Of a DNA stretch of 36,660 bases, positions 7,501 to 16,558 are shown in pieces. The stretch spans positions 1 to 36,660 of the forward strand of contig CAYFJO010000058.1 of the NCBI GenBank assembly GCA_964343305.1, in the 5' to 3' direction. Below the pieces are notes generated by a model. It did no database searches. It saw nothing but the letters and a program-made list of their open reading frames with translations, and had not been told where the DNA came from. How positions within the stretch are numbered: position 1 is the stretch's first letter; the number at the start of each line of letters is the position of its first letter. The stretch is from CAYFJO01 sp964343305. GTDB lineage: Bacteria; Planctomycetota; Planctomycetia; Pirellulales; Pirellulaceae. The translations under genes and the position numbers were made by a program.

Positions 7501-8305
7501 CGCGACGTCCAGTCATGTTCGTTTGAAAAAGAAGGACGGATCGGAGTTGACGGTCCCGCTCGCGAATCTAAGTGAGCCCGATCGTGCCTATGCCCGAGAT
7601 TTTGTAATTATCGAGAAATACAAAGACCTGAAAATCAATCGCCCGGAACCGGACAAGATGATTGATGAGCGGCAATCGCTCGACAACATAAAAGAAATTA
7701 TTCTCGCTCAACTGAGATACGAGGATCATCACAAAACACTTCCGCCAGGTTACACGACCAGTCCCGACGGCAGAGCGCTCTTGAGTTGGCGAGTTCACAT
7801 TTTGCCGTTCCTTGGAGAACCGGGTAGTCCCGAACAGCAAGAGTTTAAAAAACTCTATGAGGAATTTGATTTATCAGCCCGTTGGAATAGTGATCACAAT
7901 TTGCGGCTCGTTAAGCGAATGCCAGCGGTGTATCAAGTTGTCGAAAGTTTTGGAAACGTGGGATTGACTCACTATCTTGCACCGCGAGGCACCAATACGG
8001 TGTTTCCAGGAAAGCTGGCAACAACACTCGGCGAACTTCGTGACGGCGTATCCAATTCCGTTGCCGTTCTTGAGGTTGGGCATCATCGCGCGATTGTTTG
8101 GACCCAGCCCGCGGATTACGACATCAAACCGGGGGACTTGAACTTGAAGCGAGGCATGACGGCGTTTCGCAAGGGCGGATTCTTGATCGGTTTGACAGAC
8201 GCGTCCGCTCATAAAGTAAGTGAATCGATTTCGAATGAAGACCTGTTGGGAATTTTCCTTACAAACGATGGAAAGTTTTGGAATCCAGGGTTTCAAGCAA
8301 AATAG
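4568..8305 (+). CDS. Zinc-ribbon, TM, DUF1559, beta-domain, WD40, SHD1, DUF1559 multidomain protein
   Basis: 1245 aa. The ATG at 4568 is chosen over a GTG at 4529. It has AAGGA upstream, and 'MAIPVVCQCGQKF' matches the start of the protein at 11642. Order: zinc ribbon (C-x-C ... C-x2-C, residues 7-35); transmembrane helix about 78-100; acidic/Asn-rich linker; DUF1559-like domain about 144-339 ('LLSWRVHVLPFL', 'VVWTQPVDY'); Pro-rich linker 361-411; beta-rich domain about 418-608 ('LRWTSGFDGEVKIRG', 'GDGVTVYVYVDGEERF'); about seven WD40 repeats 631-945 ('GSWDNTAKVWDLETG'); SHD1 domain 958-1012 ('WSSADGKFSVEAE'); second DUF1559-like domain 1038-1245 ('LLSWRVHILPFL', 'IVWTQPADY'). The fold suggests a membrane-anchored scaffold or sensor with no visible enzyme. 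DUF1559 normally follows a pilin-like N-terminus, which is absent here. Confidence 0.88.
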   Translation: MAIPVVCQCGQKFNARDSLAGRTVQCPKCSSPLVIQSLTHERLAADDQSETENDPLKRAPPQHEPLPPMQAPRGSSRLRLAFALGVLLVGLSIGGAFLFWPGEDVPTLGSGDDSDSGTNANNASNDPTNVPRNDTSRLPPGAAEVEASLSNLRQIVAAIKESRDANGVMPKPFSIDDSGKPLLSWRVHVLPFLPGTSDERKQYSALFERFKLNEPWDSEHNKPLASAIPDIYKTPGSSGPSEKTCYLLPHGRRTAFPGTQEVTPDRLVDGPTRTVAVMEVAEERAVVWTQPVDYKVDLSNPTNSLAIRGGYLVAFVSGEATKITKSIEPELLAALYLRDGITELYDEHPNHVALRGLQTFKVKPPKQPEPPPPQFVASVDNTPEPAPPDPPKPKPAAQPTPSKPAPQKPIRNKTGVVSSATAIADVRGDFVPNNNGHADRHGGGKWHYLASRSSNPATGGAQVVQMTWDSKYNGYEKPPGTDDGKPNWPVISRSAQALYLSPGPADGAPFPVLRWTSGFDGEVKIRGHFTIAFMNKGDGVTVYVYVDGEERFKKPMAWDNRSGVAFDFNVAVRPGSMVDFVVGQDGPGPGASFNGDGTVLSAVIEPFVNNPSTSPAPAKPPMQVAKQVAPGSQIWQSKTDDFLPYCVDASRDGRYFAAACTGPGTKNLAAGFGALIDAKTGKLVRRFVGHARGVSSVAMTVDGRRLLTGSWDNTAKVWDLETGKDLHTFKRHEWPVLTIAVSPDGKRAISASDGIRYWDIQTGELIYESRQIWATPYWSVIFAPDGNHAFAGNGNGIVEYWDLKNKKLVRKFEGPGRIKCVRVSPDGRLVVAAATDNPIVRLWSVETGKLIHELRGHKSGVSSVAFSPCGKMIVTGGGQLKSGTGIYSDTTDRSIRVWDVESGLQLTEFNPHASFITGIAFALDGKSFAFTGGDKSVRLVSAPEPPAATAKPPITRPSLLRTWSSADGKFSVEAEVLTATSSHVRLKKKDGSELTVPLANLSEPDRAYARDFVIIEKYKDLKINRPEPDKMIDERQSLDNIKEIILAQLRYEDHHKTLPPGYTTSPDGRALLSWRVHILPFLGEPGSPEQQEFKKLYEEFDLSARWNSDHNLRLVKRMPAVYQVVESFGNVGLTHYLAPRGTNTVFPGKLATTLGELRDGVSNSVAVLEVGHHRAIVWTQPADYDIKPGDLNLKRGMTAFRKGGFLIGLTDASAHKVSESISNEDLLGIFLTNDGKFWNPGFQAK

Positions 8306-8434
8306 CGAGTGCGCATTCAGCCTTGCGCGCTTTCAATTGGAAAGCGAGTACGATAAAATCACGTTAGTTGGATGTTTGGTGCGTTGGTGTTGTTCCTCCA
8401 TTCCTTTCAATCTGATTAAGGGGTTTGAGCAAAA

Positions 8435-9625
8435 ATGTCATCTCAAATCAATCGCCGGGATCTTGTGAAGTCGTTTGCTGGTTTGGCCGCCGGTGGTCTT
8501 ATGCTCGACCGTTTTTCCCAACCATCGGGCGCCGCGTGCAGCTATTTTGCCGCAGAAGATCGCGACATCAATCAGCCGGCCCAGAAGGCGTTCATTAACT
8601 GGGAACCTGATCGACAGCGCGAGTCGTTCACGGTCCAGCCAAAGTTTGAAGGCAATGCCAACGACTTCGGCATGGTCATTCCGACACCGTCACAACCGAA
8701 ACTCGACGAGATGCCACGCGATTTCTTTCGCACGCTGGCTGTGTTCAGCATTCTCGAACCGATGCCGATCGAAAAATACAAATTGCTGCGCCGTCGAAAC
8801 AGTCGCCCAACACCAGGCGCTTCTCGCCCCAAAAGATCCGTGGTGGTGTTGGAAGAAGGCGTTGTTGGCTCGCTGGATTACAAAGTCATTGTGGCAGATG
8901 ACGCTCGCGGTCTTTACCTTTGGCTTGACGAGCACAAATACACCTATTCCGGCGATGAAGAGACGCTCGACCATTACATTCGCAAAGGTTGGTTCTTCAC
9001 GGTGATGAAAGTCGACCCGAAGCAAATGAAACGCCGGCCTGATGGAACGTACGAGGGCAACATCACGCCGACACGATTCACGTTTGCATCCGATCAACTT
9101 GTTTACCCGTTGCGGATTACAAAGATCAGCGTGAAAGAGTCTACCGAGGCATTGTTCTACGTCCAAGCGCCGGAAAAAATGGACTTGGGTGATGCGTTCA
9201 GCTATCAATTCACCTGGCAGCCCATGTGGTCGCAGGCGATGAATTGGGCGACCGGATTGTCGGACGCCGAAAAGGATTGGTTCAAGCACATTCAATCGCA
9301 TTTGCAAAAGTTTCGACTGCGAGTCACCGACCTGCGTAAGGACGGTGTCCAACCCACAACATTGGAGTGGGCGAAGAAAATCACGACGCGCGATCTCAAT
9401 GTCATTGACGGCAAAGAACCCTTTAACCGGGACGCGCCGGCGGAACAAGTCAAGAAGCTAAAACTGCTGCGCGGCCACGTCCAGGAAGGCAAGGTGATCA
9501 CCAAGTTCCGCAAAGTGTTTCACAATCGAGAAATGCAAGACGATTTGGTGCTAGTCACCTCCTCGGCGGCTGGCAAACTCGATCCGACGGATTACTATCA
9601 AATCTTGCCGACGTCGCCCCCGTAA
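8435..9625 (+). CDS. DUF2330 family exported protein
   Basis: 396 aa. The N-terminus 'INRRDLVKSFAGLAAGGLML' is a Tat-like signal, followed by 'AACSYFAAEDRDINQPAQKAFINWEPD' in two parts, which matches the start of DUF2330 proteins (Cys followed by a strand and a conserved Asn-Gln/Ala helix). 'FEGNANDFGMVIPTPSQPKL' matches the family's 'DFAWVLPVP' signature. The family is exported and of unknown biochemical function, often near other large planctomycete or myxobacterial surface genes. AAGGGG lies about 12 bases before the ATG. It sits 129 bases after the zinc-ribbon/WD40 giant and 29 bases before the di-haem protein, in the same direction, so an operon is likely. Confidence 0.8.
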   Translation: MSSQINRRDLVKSFAGLAAGGLMLDRFSQPSGAACSYFAAEDRDINQPAQKAFINWEPDRQRESFTVQPKFEGNANDFGMVIPTPSQPKLDEMPRDFFRTLAVFSILEPMPIEKYKLLRRRNSRPTPGASRPKRSVVVLEEGVVGSLDYKVIVADDARGLYLWLDEHKYTYSGDEETLDHYIRKGWFFTVMKVDPKQMKRRPDGTYEGNITPTRFTFASDQLVYPLRITKISVKESTEALFYVQAPEKMDLGDAFSYQFTWQPMWSQAMNWATGLSDAEKDWFKHIQSHLQKFRLRVTDLRKDGVQPTTLEWAKKITTRDLNVIDGKEPFNRDAPAEQVKKLKLLRGHVQEGKVITKFRKVFHNREMQDDLVLVTSSAAGKLDPTDYYQILPTSPP

Positions 9626-9654
9626 TCTGACTTTCGGCACTGAAGGCTGTGCCA

Positions 9655-11601
9655 ATGGCTTCCTTTACACCAACACGAGACCATCGCTGGTTAACCGTCG
9701 TTGGGTTTGTGTCGATCCTTTGTGTTTCCGCTACCAGCGCCCAGCAAAGTTATCGTCCCGGTGGCGCACGTAGTGATCCGATTCAACACCCACGCGATGT
9801 CAGCGGCTTCTCCGTTCGTGGCCCGCGCGTTCGTGTCGTTCACACGGACGATGTCGAGAAGGCTGGCGGGTCGATGTACTTGCAAAGAGTCGACCCGTGG
9901 CTTGGATATCTTTGGGGCCGCGAGTTAACTCAACGCGAGTTCACACGCGCGGACGGCGTGTTTGGCGAGGTCAGCAAATCGGATGGCGTGCTGCTGCCCG
10001 ACGGCGCGACACATATGATGAGCCGTGATCACGTGACTAGTTGCGCCACTTGCCACAACACACCCTATCGAGATGCTGGTGCGGGAATCACGATTGCAAA
10101 GAACGGCGGTACCGGACGCAACACACCTCATTTTTTTGGCGGCGGACTGATCGAAATGCTTGGCGATGAGTTGCGGCTCGCAGCCTTGCGAGTGGCCGAC
10201 GAAGATCGCAACGGCTGGATCGATTTGCCGGAAGCCAAAGGCAAAGAGTTTTTCTACCAGGCGATGCCGGACGACGAGACGACGCGGATCGCGTTTGGGC
10301 GATTCGATGATCACGACCTCGACGGACGCCCCGATTTAAACGCTGTTTTTTACATCGTTTATGTCGACGGGAAGGGTGAGCGAATCCCATGGGCGGAGAG
10401 TCTTAACGCCAAAGGGGTGAAAGGATATCGGCTCGAAGTGCAGGTCTTTGGCCACGGCCGACTTCACGTGTCGAATCGGCCGCCGATTTCCGGGACGCTG
10501 CGCGCGTTTGCGGCCGCGGCTTTTGACATTCACCAGGGATTGCAAGCGTATGACTCAACGACGCTGGCCGAAGTGGGCAAGACGGGCGTGAGTCAAACTT
10601 CGAACGCTGGCTGTCTGCAATTTGTTTCCGCCGCGGGGCGTGATCGCGGGCGCGTGACGAAGGGGCACGGAGTCAGTTTCGACGATCCGGATCGAGATGG
10701 CGTTTGCCACGAACTGACGGAGGGAGACTTGGACGTGGTCGAGTGGTACATGTTGAACCATCCTCGGCCCGCGACTGCTCGGACGACCAAACAGACTCGC
10801 AAAGGCGAACGGCTTCTTCATGAGGTCGGTTGTGCGAATTGTCACACGCCGGACTGGCACGTTCCGGCCGCCAACCTGGATGCCACCGACTACACAAAGC
10901 GGCACTGCGGTGATCGCCGTTTTTTTGACCTCGAAGTCCAACACGATCGTCGGCACAAGCGGCTCGCGGGCAAGTTGGTGCCACTAGCCGATGAAATCGA
11001 CGGCCAATTCGTGCCGCGACGAAAGTCTTTTGCCGTTCGAGGTGTTTTTACGGATTTGCGATATCACGATGTTGGCGAAGGGTTTCATCAAGTTCAGTTC
11101 GACGGCTCGGTCGTAACCAGGTTTCGCACGCCGCCTTTGTGGGGCGTCGGCAGCACAGCACCTTATGGTCACGATGGCGCGAGTCTCGATCTCCAGTCCG
11201 TCATTCGACGGCACGGCGGCGAGGCACAAGCGTCCCGCCAAGCATTTGATTCGTTGAAAACTCGCGAGCAAGCTGCGGTGTTGGCGTTTTTGCGCACACT
11301 GGTGCTCTACCAAACCGATACGCTGCCGTGTGATGTCGATGGTGATGGCCGAATTGATGATTCGTTTGCCGTTGCCGAGAAGGAGGTTGGGATGGAGACG
11401 CTGCGGCCCGAATGGCTGTTGCGGACGCCTTGTCGCATCGAGGGAGTGCTGCGGAACGATCAAGGCCAATCGATTCGGTCCATGGCCGTCACAAACATCC
11501 GCGAGGCATACGGTTTGGATTTGGAGTTCTTGAAGGATTCGGATGAAGACGGCTGGCCCAATGTCCTCGATCCAAGTCCACACAAAGTTGGCATTCGGTA
11601 A
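9655..11601 (+). CDS. Di-haem oxidoreductase (DUF1111/DHOR, MauG-like)
   Basis: 648 aa from the ATG at 9655 (AAGG 8 bases upstream; a GTG at 9649 is less likely). A signal peptide spans about 10-28 ('WLTVVGFVSILCVSATSAQQ'). There are two c-type haem sites, C130-A-T-C133-H134 and C393-A-N-C396-H397. The C-terminal half has the family's 'RTPPLWGVGSTAPYGHDGAS' and 'IRRHGGEA' motifs. Relatives of this family are periplasmic di-haem peroxidase-like enzymes; the substrate is unknown. EF-hand-like acidic loops recur ('DEDRNGWIDLPEA', 'DHDLDGRPDLN', 'DVDGDGRIDD', 'DSDEDGWPN'), suggesting calcium binding, which MauG/CcpA-type enzymes require. It is 53 bp upstream of the CHAT protein gene start and in the same block. 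Confidence 0.87.
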   Translation: MASFTPTRDHRWLTVVGFVSILCVSATSAQQSYRPGGARSDPIQHPRDVSGFSVRGPRVRVVHTDDVEKAGGSMYLQRVDPWLGYLWGRELTQREFTRADGVFGEVSKSDGVLLPDGATHMMSRDHVTSCATCHNTPYRDAGAGITIAKNGGTGRNTPHFFGGGLIEMLGDELRLAALRVADEDRNGWIDLPEAKGKEFFYQAMPDDETTRIAFGRFDDHDLDGRPDLNAVFYIVYVDGKGERIPWAESLNAKGVKGYRLEVQVFGHGRLHVSNRPPISGTLRAFAAAAFDIHQGLQAYDSTTLAEVGKTGVSQTSNAGCLQFVSAAGRDRGRVTKGHGVSFDDPDRDGVCHELTEGDLDVVEWYMLNHPRPATARTTKQTRKGERLLHEVGCANCHTPDWHVPAANLDATDYTKRHCGDRRFFDLEVQHDRRHKRLAGKLVPLADEIDGQFVPRRKSFAVRGVFTDLRYHDVGEGFHQVQFDGSVVTRFRTPPLWGVGSTAPYGHDGASLDLQSVIRRHGGEAQASRQAFDSLKTREQAAVLAFLRTLVLYQTDTLPCDVDGDGRIDDSFAVAEKEVGMETLRPEWLLRTPCRIEGVLRNDQGQSIRSMAVTNIREAYGLDLEFLKDSDEDGWPNVLDPSPHKVGIR

Positions 11602-11641
11602 GAGTCGGATCACGTTTGAAGATGATTGTTGAGGCAGTTGC

Positions 11642-14600
11642 ATGGCGATCCCGGTAGCTTGTCAGTGCGGTCAGCAGTTTGCGGCAGATGATTCTCTAGC
11701 TGGCACGTCACAGGCGTGCCCAGCTTGCGGCTTCGCCATTTCGATCCCGGTCGCTCAACAACCTGCCACAACTTCGCTTCAGCCAGATCCGCCGGCAAAG
11801 CCATCTCCCGCCGCGCGATCTGAAAGCGGCAAGAGTCGAGTGCTGATCAGAGCGATCGTTGGCGGAGTAGCCGTTGCGATTGCCGTCGTGGTTGTTTTCC
11901 TATTCTTGCGACCTGCGCCGGATAAATTGGAACCTCGGCACACGCAGTCCGGCGACTCCCAAAGCAATATCAAGATGGGAACGACGGATGATGGCGAATC
12001 AGAATCAGGTCGAGGCGGTCTTCGCCCGAACGCCGAGATCGTTGAGACCTACGACGAACAACTTCTGGCGGATGCGATCGCTGATTTCAAGCCAGCGGCA
12101 AATGGAGGCAGCGACCATTCTGGACAAGGCAAGTGGAATTATCTGACATCACATACACTGAATCCAACGGATCCGAACAGCCAACTCGCCGACATGGCGT
12201 GGGATGAAAAAGCAAATGCGTTTGAAGCGGGAACGAGCAGCAATGACGGCAAAGTCAGTTGGCCCAACGTCTCCCAACAGGAATATTACTTGCTGGCATC
12301 GCCAAGCCCAAACAGCGCCCAGTATTGTGTTGTGAGATGGACCAGCGGATACGAAGGCGAGATTGCAGTGCGGGGCTCGTTTGCGAAACAGCAAGAGCGA
12401 GGAGGTGACGGCGTCGAGTTGGCGGTGTTCGTGGATGGCAATGAAAGCTTTCACCAGCAGATGGAAGGTGGCGATTTTGTGGGCCTGGGATTCGAGGCGA
12501 TTGCCCGTGTGCAGCAGGGTTCGAGTGTCGATGTTGTCGTTGGTCGAAAGGGGCCGCAGGGGGGCGACACTCACACGCAGGATGCGACGGAAGTGATCGC
12601 CGCCATCTTTCGCCGCGAAAAAACTGAGCCGAACGTGCCGCCTTACGATCCGTCAAATCGCACTGAGTTCGAGCAGCTTGAAGAGGTCACCACGCTCGCG
12701 ATTTCAAGAGATAAGACCAAATTGATCACGTACCAGCATCCGTTGATCGCGAAGGGCGAAGGTCCGGATCGCCGACACGTGATCACTGTCTGGGATCTTG
12801 CGACGGGGCGCAAACTTCGAGAGTTGGACGATCCCATCCGGCTTGGTCGCATGGCGGTTTCACCCGACGGCCGATACCTGGCCGGGCTCTTCGACCGCGA
12901 CCTTGAGCAGCGGCTTTGGGATCTCGACACAGGCAAAGTCGCGGGGCAATTCAAACGCGGTCGCGGATTCATTTCCAGATCGTTGGATTTTTCATACGAC
13001 AGCAGCGCGGTCATTTTGCCGGGGAACAACAGTTACATCCTCGTCGAGACCGATACGGGCGAGACGCACCCCGTGAATCCACCGCCAGGTCAGGTCATGA
13101 TGCGGGGCGCGGCGTTCTCTCCACGGTACTACATTCTTGCGGTCAGCATGGTCTTTCGTGATGCCAGAAACGATGAAATTCGGATGCACGATTTGGGAAC
13201 GGGCAGTCATATCGAAACCATCAAAGCACCGTATGGTTCGGGGAGTCATTTTGCTTTCACGGACGATGAATCCAAACTTGTGACCGTCCATGGGCATGGC
13301 AAAATCACGGTGATCGATTTTGATGAACGGAAGACGATCCTCGAAATGATGCGACCCAAGGACGACAAGAAACTAGCCGGTATCGAGCGGGTCAAGATAT
13401 CGCCAGACGGGAATTGGATTCTTACACTACCGATGTATACAGGACGGCCGTTCGCGGAACTGTGGCACGTTCCAACTCGTTCGATGCGGAAAATCGGAAC
13501 GGAATGGTGCCACGATTTTGCGTTTTACGACAACAACACCGCGCTGTTGACATGTTACCAGGACACGCCTGCATTTTACGATCTGAAGACGGGCCACCGG
13601 GTTTCACGCCCAGAACTCACATTGCTTGCCACAAAAAAGGTCGACGACGGTTCTGATGATGCGGCCGATCATTCGCCGCTCGAGACTGCGCAATCGTTGC
13701 GAGTGAACGGTCAATATAAGGAAGCGGCGGAAGCCTACGCGAACCTGGTCATCGAAGCTAGAAAAAAACTGGGCAAGACGCACCAAGATACGATCGAACT
13801 AACTCGGACGCTTGCTCAAATGCAACGCTCGGAAGGAAATCTTGCAATCGCCGAATTGTCATTCGAACGTTGCTTTCAAGCCAGCGAAGCGGCGCTGAAC
13901 GAGAGATCGAGTACCACGACCGCCGATCTTCGTGACCTGGCGGAAACGATCGTTTTTCGCGGCGAGTTTTCGCGGGCAATCGAGACGGTCGAGGGCGTCA
14001 TCAAGATGCGGATCGAGCGTCTGGGAGGGAACCATCCAGCCGTTTGCGACGGGCATGCTCAATTGGGTGACCTTTTTGTTTTGCTCGGAGACGTCAGCAC
14101 GGCGAATCACCGCTATCAAATGGCTGTCGACATTGGCCGCAAGGCGTTCCAGGTTCGTAATCCGACGCTGCCGGCCTACTTGATGAAAGCAGGGCACACC
14201 TACGGTTTTTTGCAAGAGTTCGACCGAGCACTGCCGCTATCTGAAGAGGCGGTTGCGGGTTTCAAAAAGTTTCATGGCGTCAAGCCGCACGGAGACTTGG
14301 CCGAAGCGTACATGCGGCTTTCGCAAGTCTATCGCATGATGCTGCGAAACAACGAGTCGAGTCAGGCGTTTCAATCCGCCCTGACGGTGATGAGTCAAAT
14401 CGATCGTCAAGAGAGTCGGCAATCGATCTACCTATCCGTCCAAGTTGCGAGAGGCCTGGCATCAAACGGCCGGGCCAACGAAGCAGAAATTCGCTTCCGC
14501 AAATTGCTGGAACCGGCCAACCGTGTTTATGGTCCGAATCATGTGCGAATCGCCAACATCTATAGCGAGATGGCGCAAAACTACTTGCGCGCCGATTTAA

Positions 14601-16546
14601 GAGAAAGTCCGAAGAAGTATCAAACGATCGCGATGGATATGCTGAAGGAGTTGTACGGCGACGACTATCCGAACCGAGCGCACCATCTGAATCTTTATGC
14701 CAAGGCATGTGCCGCGAATCGGAAATGGGAGGAAGCGGAATGGAACTTTCGGCGAAGTCGTGAAGTTGCCGACATGGGGACGACGGGCGGACGATACACG
14801 GCAGTGGATGCGTCGATGAGTGTGGCGAACATGATGGCGAACCGCAGGATTTTTGACCGGGCTCGCGATGAATTCGATCAAGCCATGCGGCAAGTGCATT
14901 CGTCGATCACCGAAGTCCTGCCGATCATGCCCGACCGGTATAAGGTGCGTTACGCCAACGGTCTCGCCGCTAACATCAGCAAGCCGCTATCCATGGCGTT
15001 TGCCTTCAAGCAAGAGCAGGCCTGGGTCGATGCCTCGGCCGAATGGGCATTGAACATGAAAGGGCTCGTGAACGATGTGCTGGCCAAGCAAGCGCTCCTC
15101 GTTCGGAATTCGGCAACCCCTGAAGAGAAGAAGACGGCTCTTGAATTGATCGAAGTGCGAAACAAAATCGCTTCGCAGGCGGTCTCCGGTTTCAGCATGT
15201 ACATGTCCACGGAATCGAACGAGCAGTTGGCCGGCCTCAAGAAACGCGAAAGTGAATTGACCGTGGAATTGGGCCGGCAATTAAAAGGGCGTGCGGCGGT
15301 CGACTCGTGGGTGGGGCTGGAAGAAATCCGTAAAAGCATCGATCCCAAATCCGTGCTGATTGAGATCTCGCGGCTGCGATACTACGACTATGCACAGGAT
15401 CGGTTTCGCGGCGCGTACTATCGGTGGAAGGAAAGGCGATACGTCGCCTGGGTCATTCCGCCGACGGGAGACGGTCAGGTTCAGTTGTTCGACCTTGGTA
15501 GCGCGCGGCAGATCGACGCCCATGTTCAGCAGTACTTGTTCACCCTGGACAATACAACGACGGTTGCCAATTTTGGCACGCCTGAGGCAATCAAACGGAT
15601 GGCGGACGTCACAAGGCAATTGTCGACACCGCTGATCGGCAAGCTGGAGCCGGCGATTAACAAATACGACCGCTGGCTGATTTCGCCGGACCACTCCCTG
15701 TGGCTGGTCGCGTGGCACGCAATGAAATCGTCACAGGGAAAATATCTCGTCGATTCCAAAGAGATCGGCTGCCTCACAACCTCCCGGTTGCTAGTCACAC
15801 AACGACACGATGTTGATCCGCTCACATCGACGATCGTGGCGAATCCTGACTATAACCTTGGCGTCAGCGCAGAGGACGGCGCTTTCGAACGATTCATCCC
15901 GTTGCCGGGAACGGCGCGAGAAGCCGAGACCGTCGCGCCGAAATTGGAGCAATACGTCGGTCAAAAACCGAACGTCCTCATGGAACAGGAAGCACTTGAA
16001 GACCGCGTCAAGGAGTTGCGAAGTCCCCGTGTCCTTTTGCTGAGCACGCATGGCTATTTTGAAGCGTATCCGCGCCATCAACACGCATTGTTGCGATGCG
16101 GGCTTGCTTTTGCCGGTGCCAATCGACTTGGTTTGGGACGCAGCGATGTTTCCCAATCCGCGGGTCTGAGCACGGGCAATGATGGGATTTTGACCGGCTT
16201 GGAAGTCACCAACATCGATTTGCGTGGCACGGATCTGGTTGTTCTTAGTGCGTGCGAATCTGGATTGGGCGAAGTCAGCGCGGGAGAGGGTGTCGCGGGG
16301 CTTCGGCAGTCCTTTCAGCTTTCGGGTGCCAAATCCGTTGCCGCAACGCTTTGGTCCGTCACCGATGACACAACCGCGGACATCATGTCGGCATTTTTCG
16401 GCTACCTTGCCGAAGGCCGCCGCGCGACGGAAGCGATGCGTCTCGCACAACGCGCGGTCAAGGACGAACTCGCTGACCTGCGAGGAGAGGACTACGCACA
16501 TCCCATGTTTTGGGCACCGTTTGTGATTTCGGGATTGCCCGACTAA
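11642..16546 (+). CDS. Membrane-anchored WD40-TPR-CHAT protein, caspase-like peptidase candidate
   Basis: 1634 aa, ATG preceded by GAGG. Order: zinc ribbon 'MAIPVACQCGQQF ... CPACG' (1-33), the same opening as the protein at 4568; TM helix about 66-90; the shared beta-rich domain 141-323 ('VRWTSGYEGEIAVRG', 'GDGVELAVFVDGNESF'); diverged WD40 repeats about 343-656; TPR array about 680-1103 ('AEAYANLVIEARKKLGKTHQ' is a typical 42-residue type); helical linker; CHAT domain about 1233-1633. The CHAT (caspase HetF-associated with TPRs) catalytic pair is visible: His1470 in 'LLLSTHGYF' and Cys1538 in 'VVLSACESGLGE'. The end, 'HPMFWAPFVISG', is also typical. The TPR-CHAT part should face the side opposite the zinc ribbon or the cytosol, depending on topology, which cannot be settled here. 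A role as a signal-controlled protease is inferred; the substrate is unknown. Confidence 0.9.
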   Translation: MAIPVACQCGQQFAADDSLAGTSQACPACGFAISIPVAQQPATTSLQPDPPAKPSPAARSESGKSRVLIRAIVGGVAVAIAVVVVFLFLRPAPDKLEPRHTQSGDSQSNIKMGTTDDGESESGRGGLRPNAEIVETYDEQLLADAIADFKPAANGGSDHSGQGKWNYLTSHTLNPTDPNSQLADMAWDEKANAFEAGTSSNDGKVSWPNVSQQEYYLLASPSPNSAQYCVVRWTSGYEGEIAVRGSFAKQQERGGDGVELAVFVDGNESFHQQMEGGDFVGLGFEAIARVQQGSSVDVVVGRKGPQGGDTHTQDATEVIAAIFRREKTEPNVPPYDPSNRTEFEQLEEVTTLAISRDKTKLITYQHPLIAKGEGPDRRHVITVWDLATGRKLRELDDPIRLGRMAVSPDGRYLAGLFDRDLEQRLWDLDTGKVAGQFKRGRGFISRSLDFSYDSSAVILPGNNSYILVETDTGETHPVNPPPGQVMMRGAAFSPRYYILAVSMVFRDARNDEIRMHDLGTGSHIETIKAPYGSGSHFAFTDDESKLVTVHGHGKITVIDFDERKTILEMMRPKDDKKLAGIERVKISPDGNWILTLPMYTGRPFAELWHVPTRSMRKIGTEWCHDFAFYDNNTALLTCYQDTPAFYDLKTGHRVSRPELTLLATKKVDDGSDDAADHSPLETAQSLRVNGQYKEAAEAYANLVIEARKKLGKTHQDTIELTRTLAQMQRSEGNLAIAELSFERCFQASEAALNERSSTTTADLRDLAETIVFRGEFSRAIETVEGVIKMRIERLGGNHPAVCDGHAQLGDLFVLLGDVSTANHRYQMAVDIGRKAFQVRNPTLPAYLMKAGHTYGFLQEFDRALPLSEEAVAGFKKFHGVKPHGDLAEAYMRLSQVYRMMLRNNESSQAFQSALTVMSQIDRQESRQSIYLSVQVARGLASNGRANEAEIRFRKLLEPANRVYGPNHVRIANIYSEMAQNYLRADLRESPKKYQTIAMDMLKELYGDDYPNRAHHLNLYAKACAANRKWEEAEWNFRRSREVADMGTTGGRYTAVDASMSVANMMANRRIFDRARDEFDQAMRQVHSSITEVLPIMPDRYKVRYANGLAANISKPLSMAFAFKQEQAWVDASAEWALNMKGLVNDVLAKQALLVRNSATPEEKKTALELIEVRNKIASQAVSGFSMYMSTESNEQLAGLKKRESELTVELGRQLKGRAAVDSWVGLEEIRKSIDPKSVLIEISRLRYYDYAQDRFRGAYYRWKERRYVAWVIPPTGDGQVQLFDLGSARQIDAHVQQYLFTLDNTTTVANFGTPEAIKRMADVTRQLSTPLIGKLEPAINKYDRWLISPDHSLWLVAWHAMKSSQGKYLVDSKEIGCLTTSRLLVTQRHDVDPLTSTIVANPDYNLGVSAEDGAFERFIPLPGTAREAETVAPKLEQYVGQKPNVLMEQEALEDRVKELRSPRVLLLSTHGYFEAYPRHQHALLRCGLAFAGANRLGLGRSDVSQSAGLSTGNDGILTGLEVTNIDLRGTDLVVLSACESGLGEVSAGEGVAGLRQSFQLSGAKSVAATLWSVTDDTTADIMSAFFGYLAEGRRATEAMRLAQRAVKDELADLRGEDYAHPMFWAPFVISGLPD

Positions 16547-16558
16547 TCGGAGAACGCG

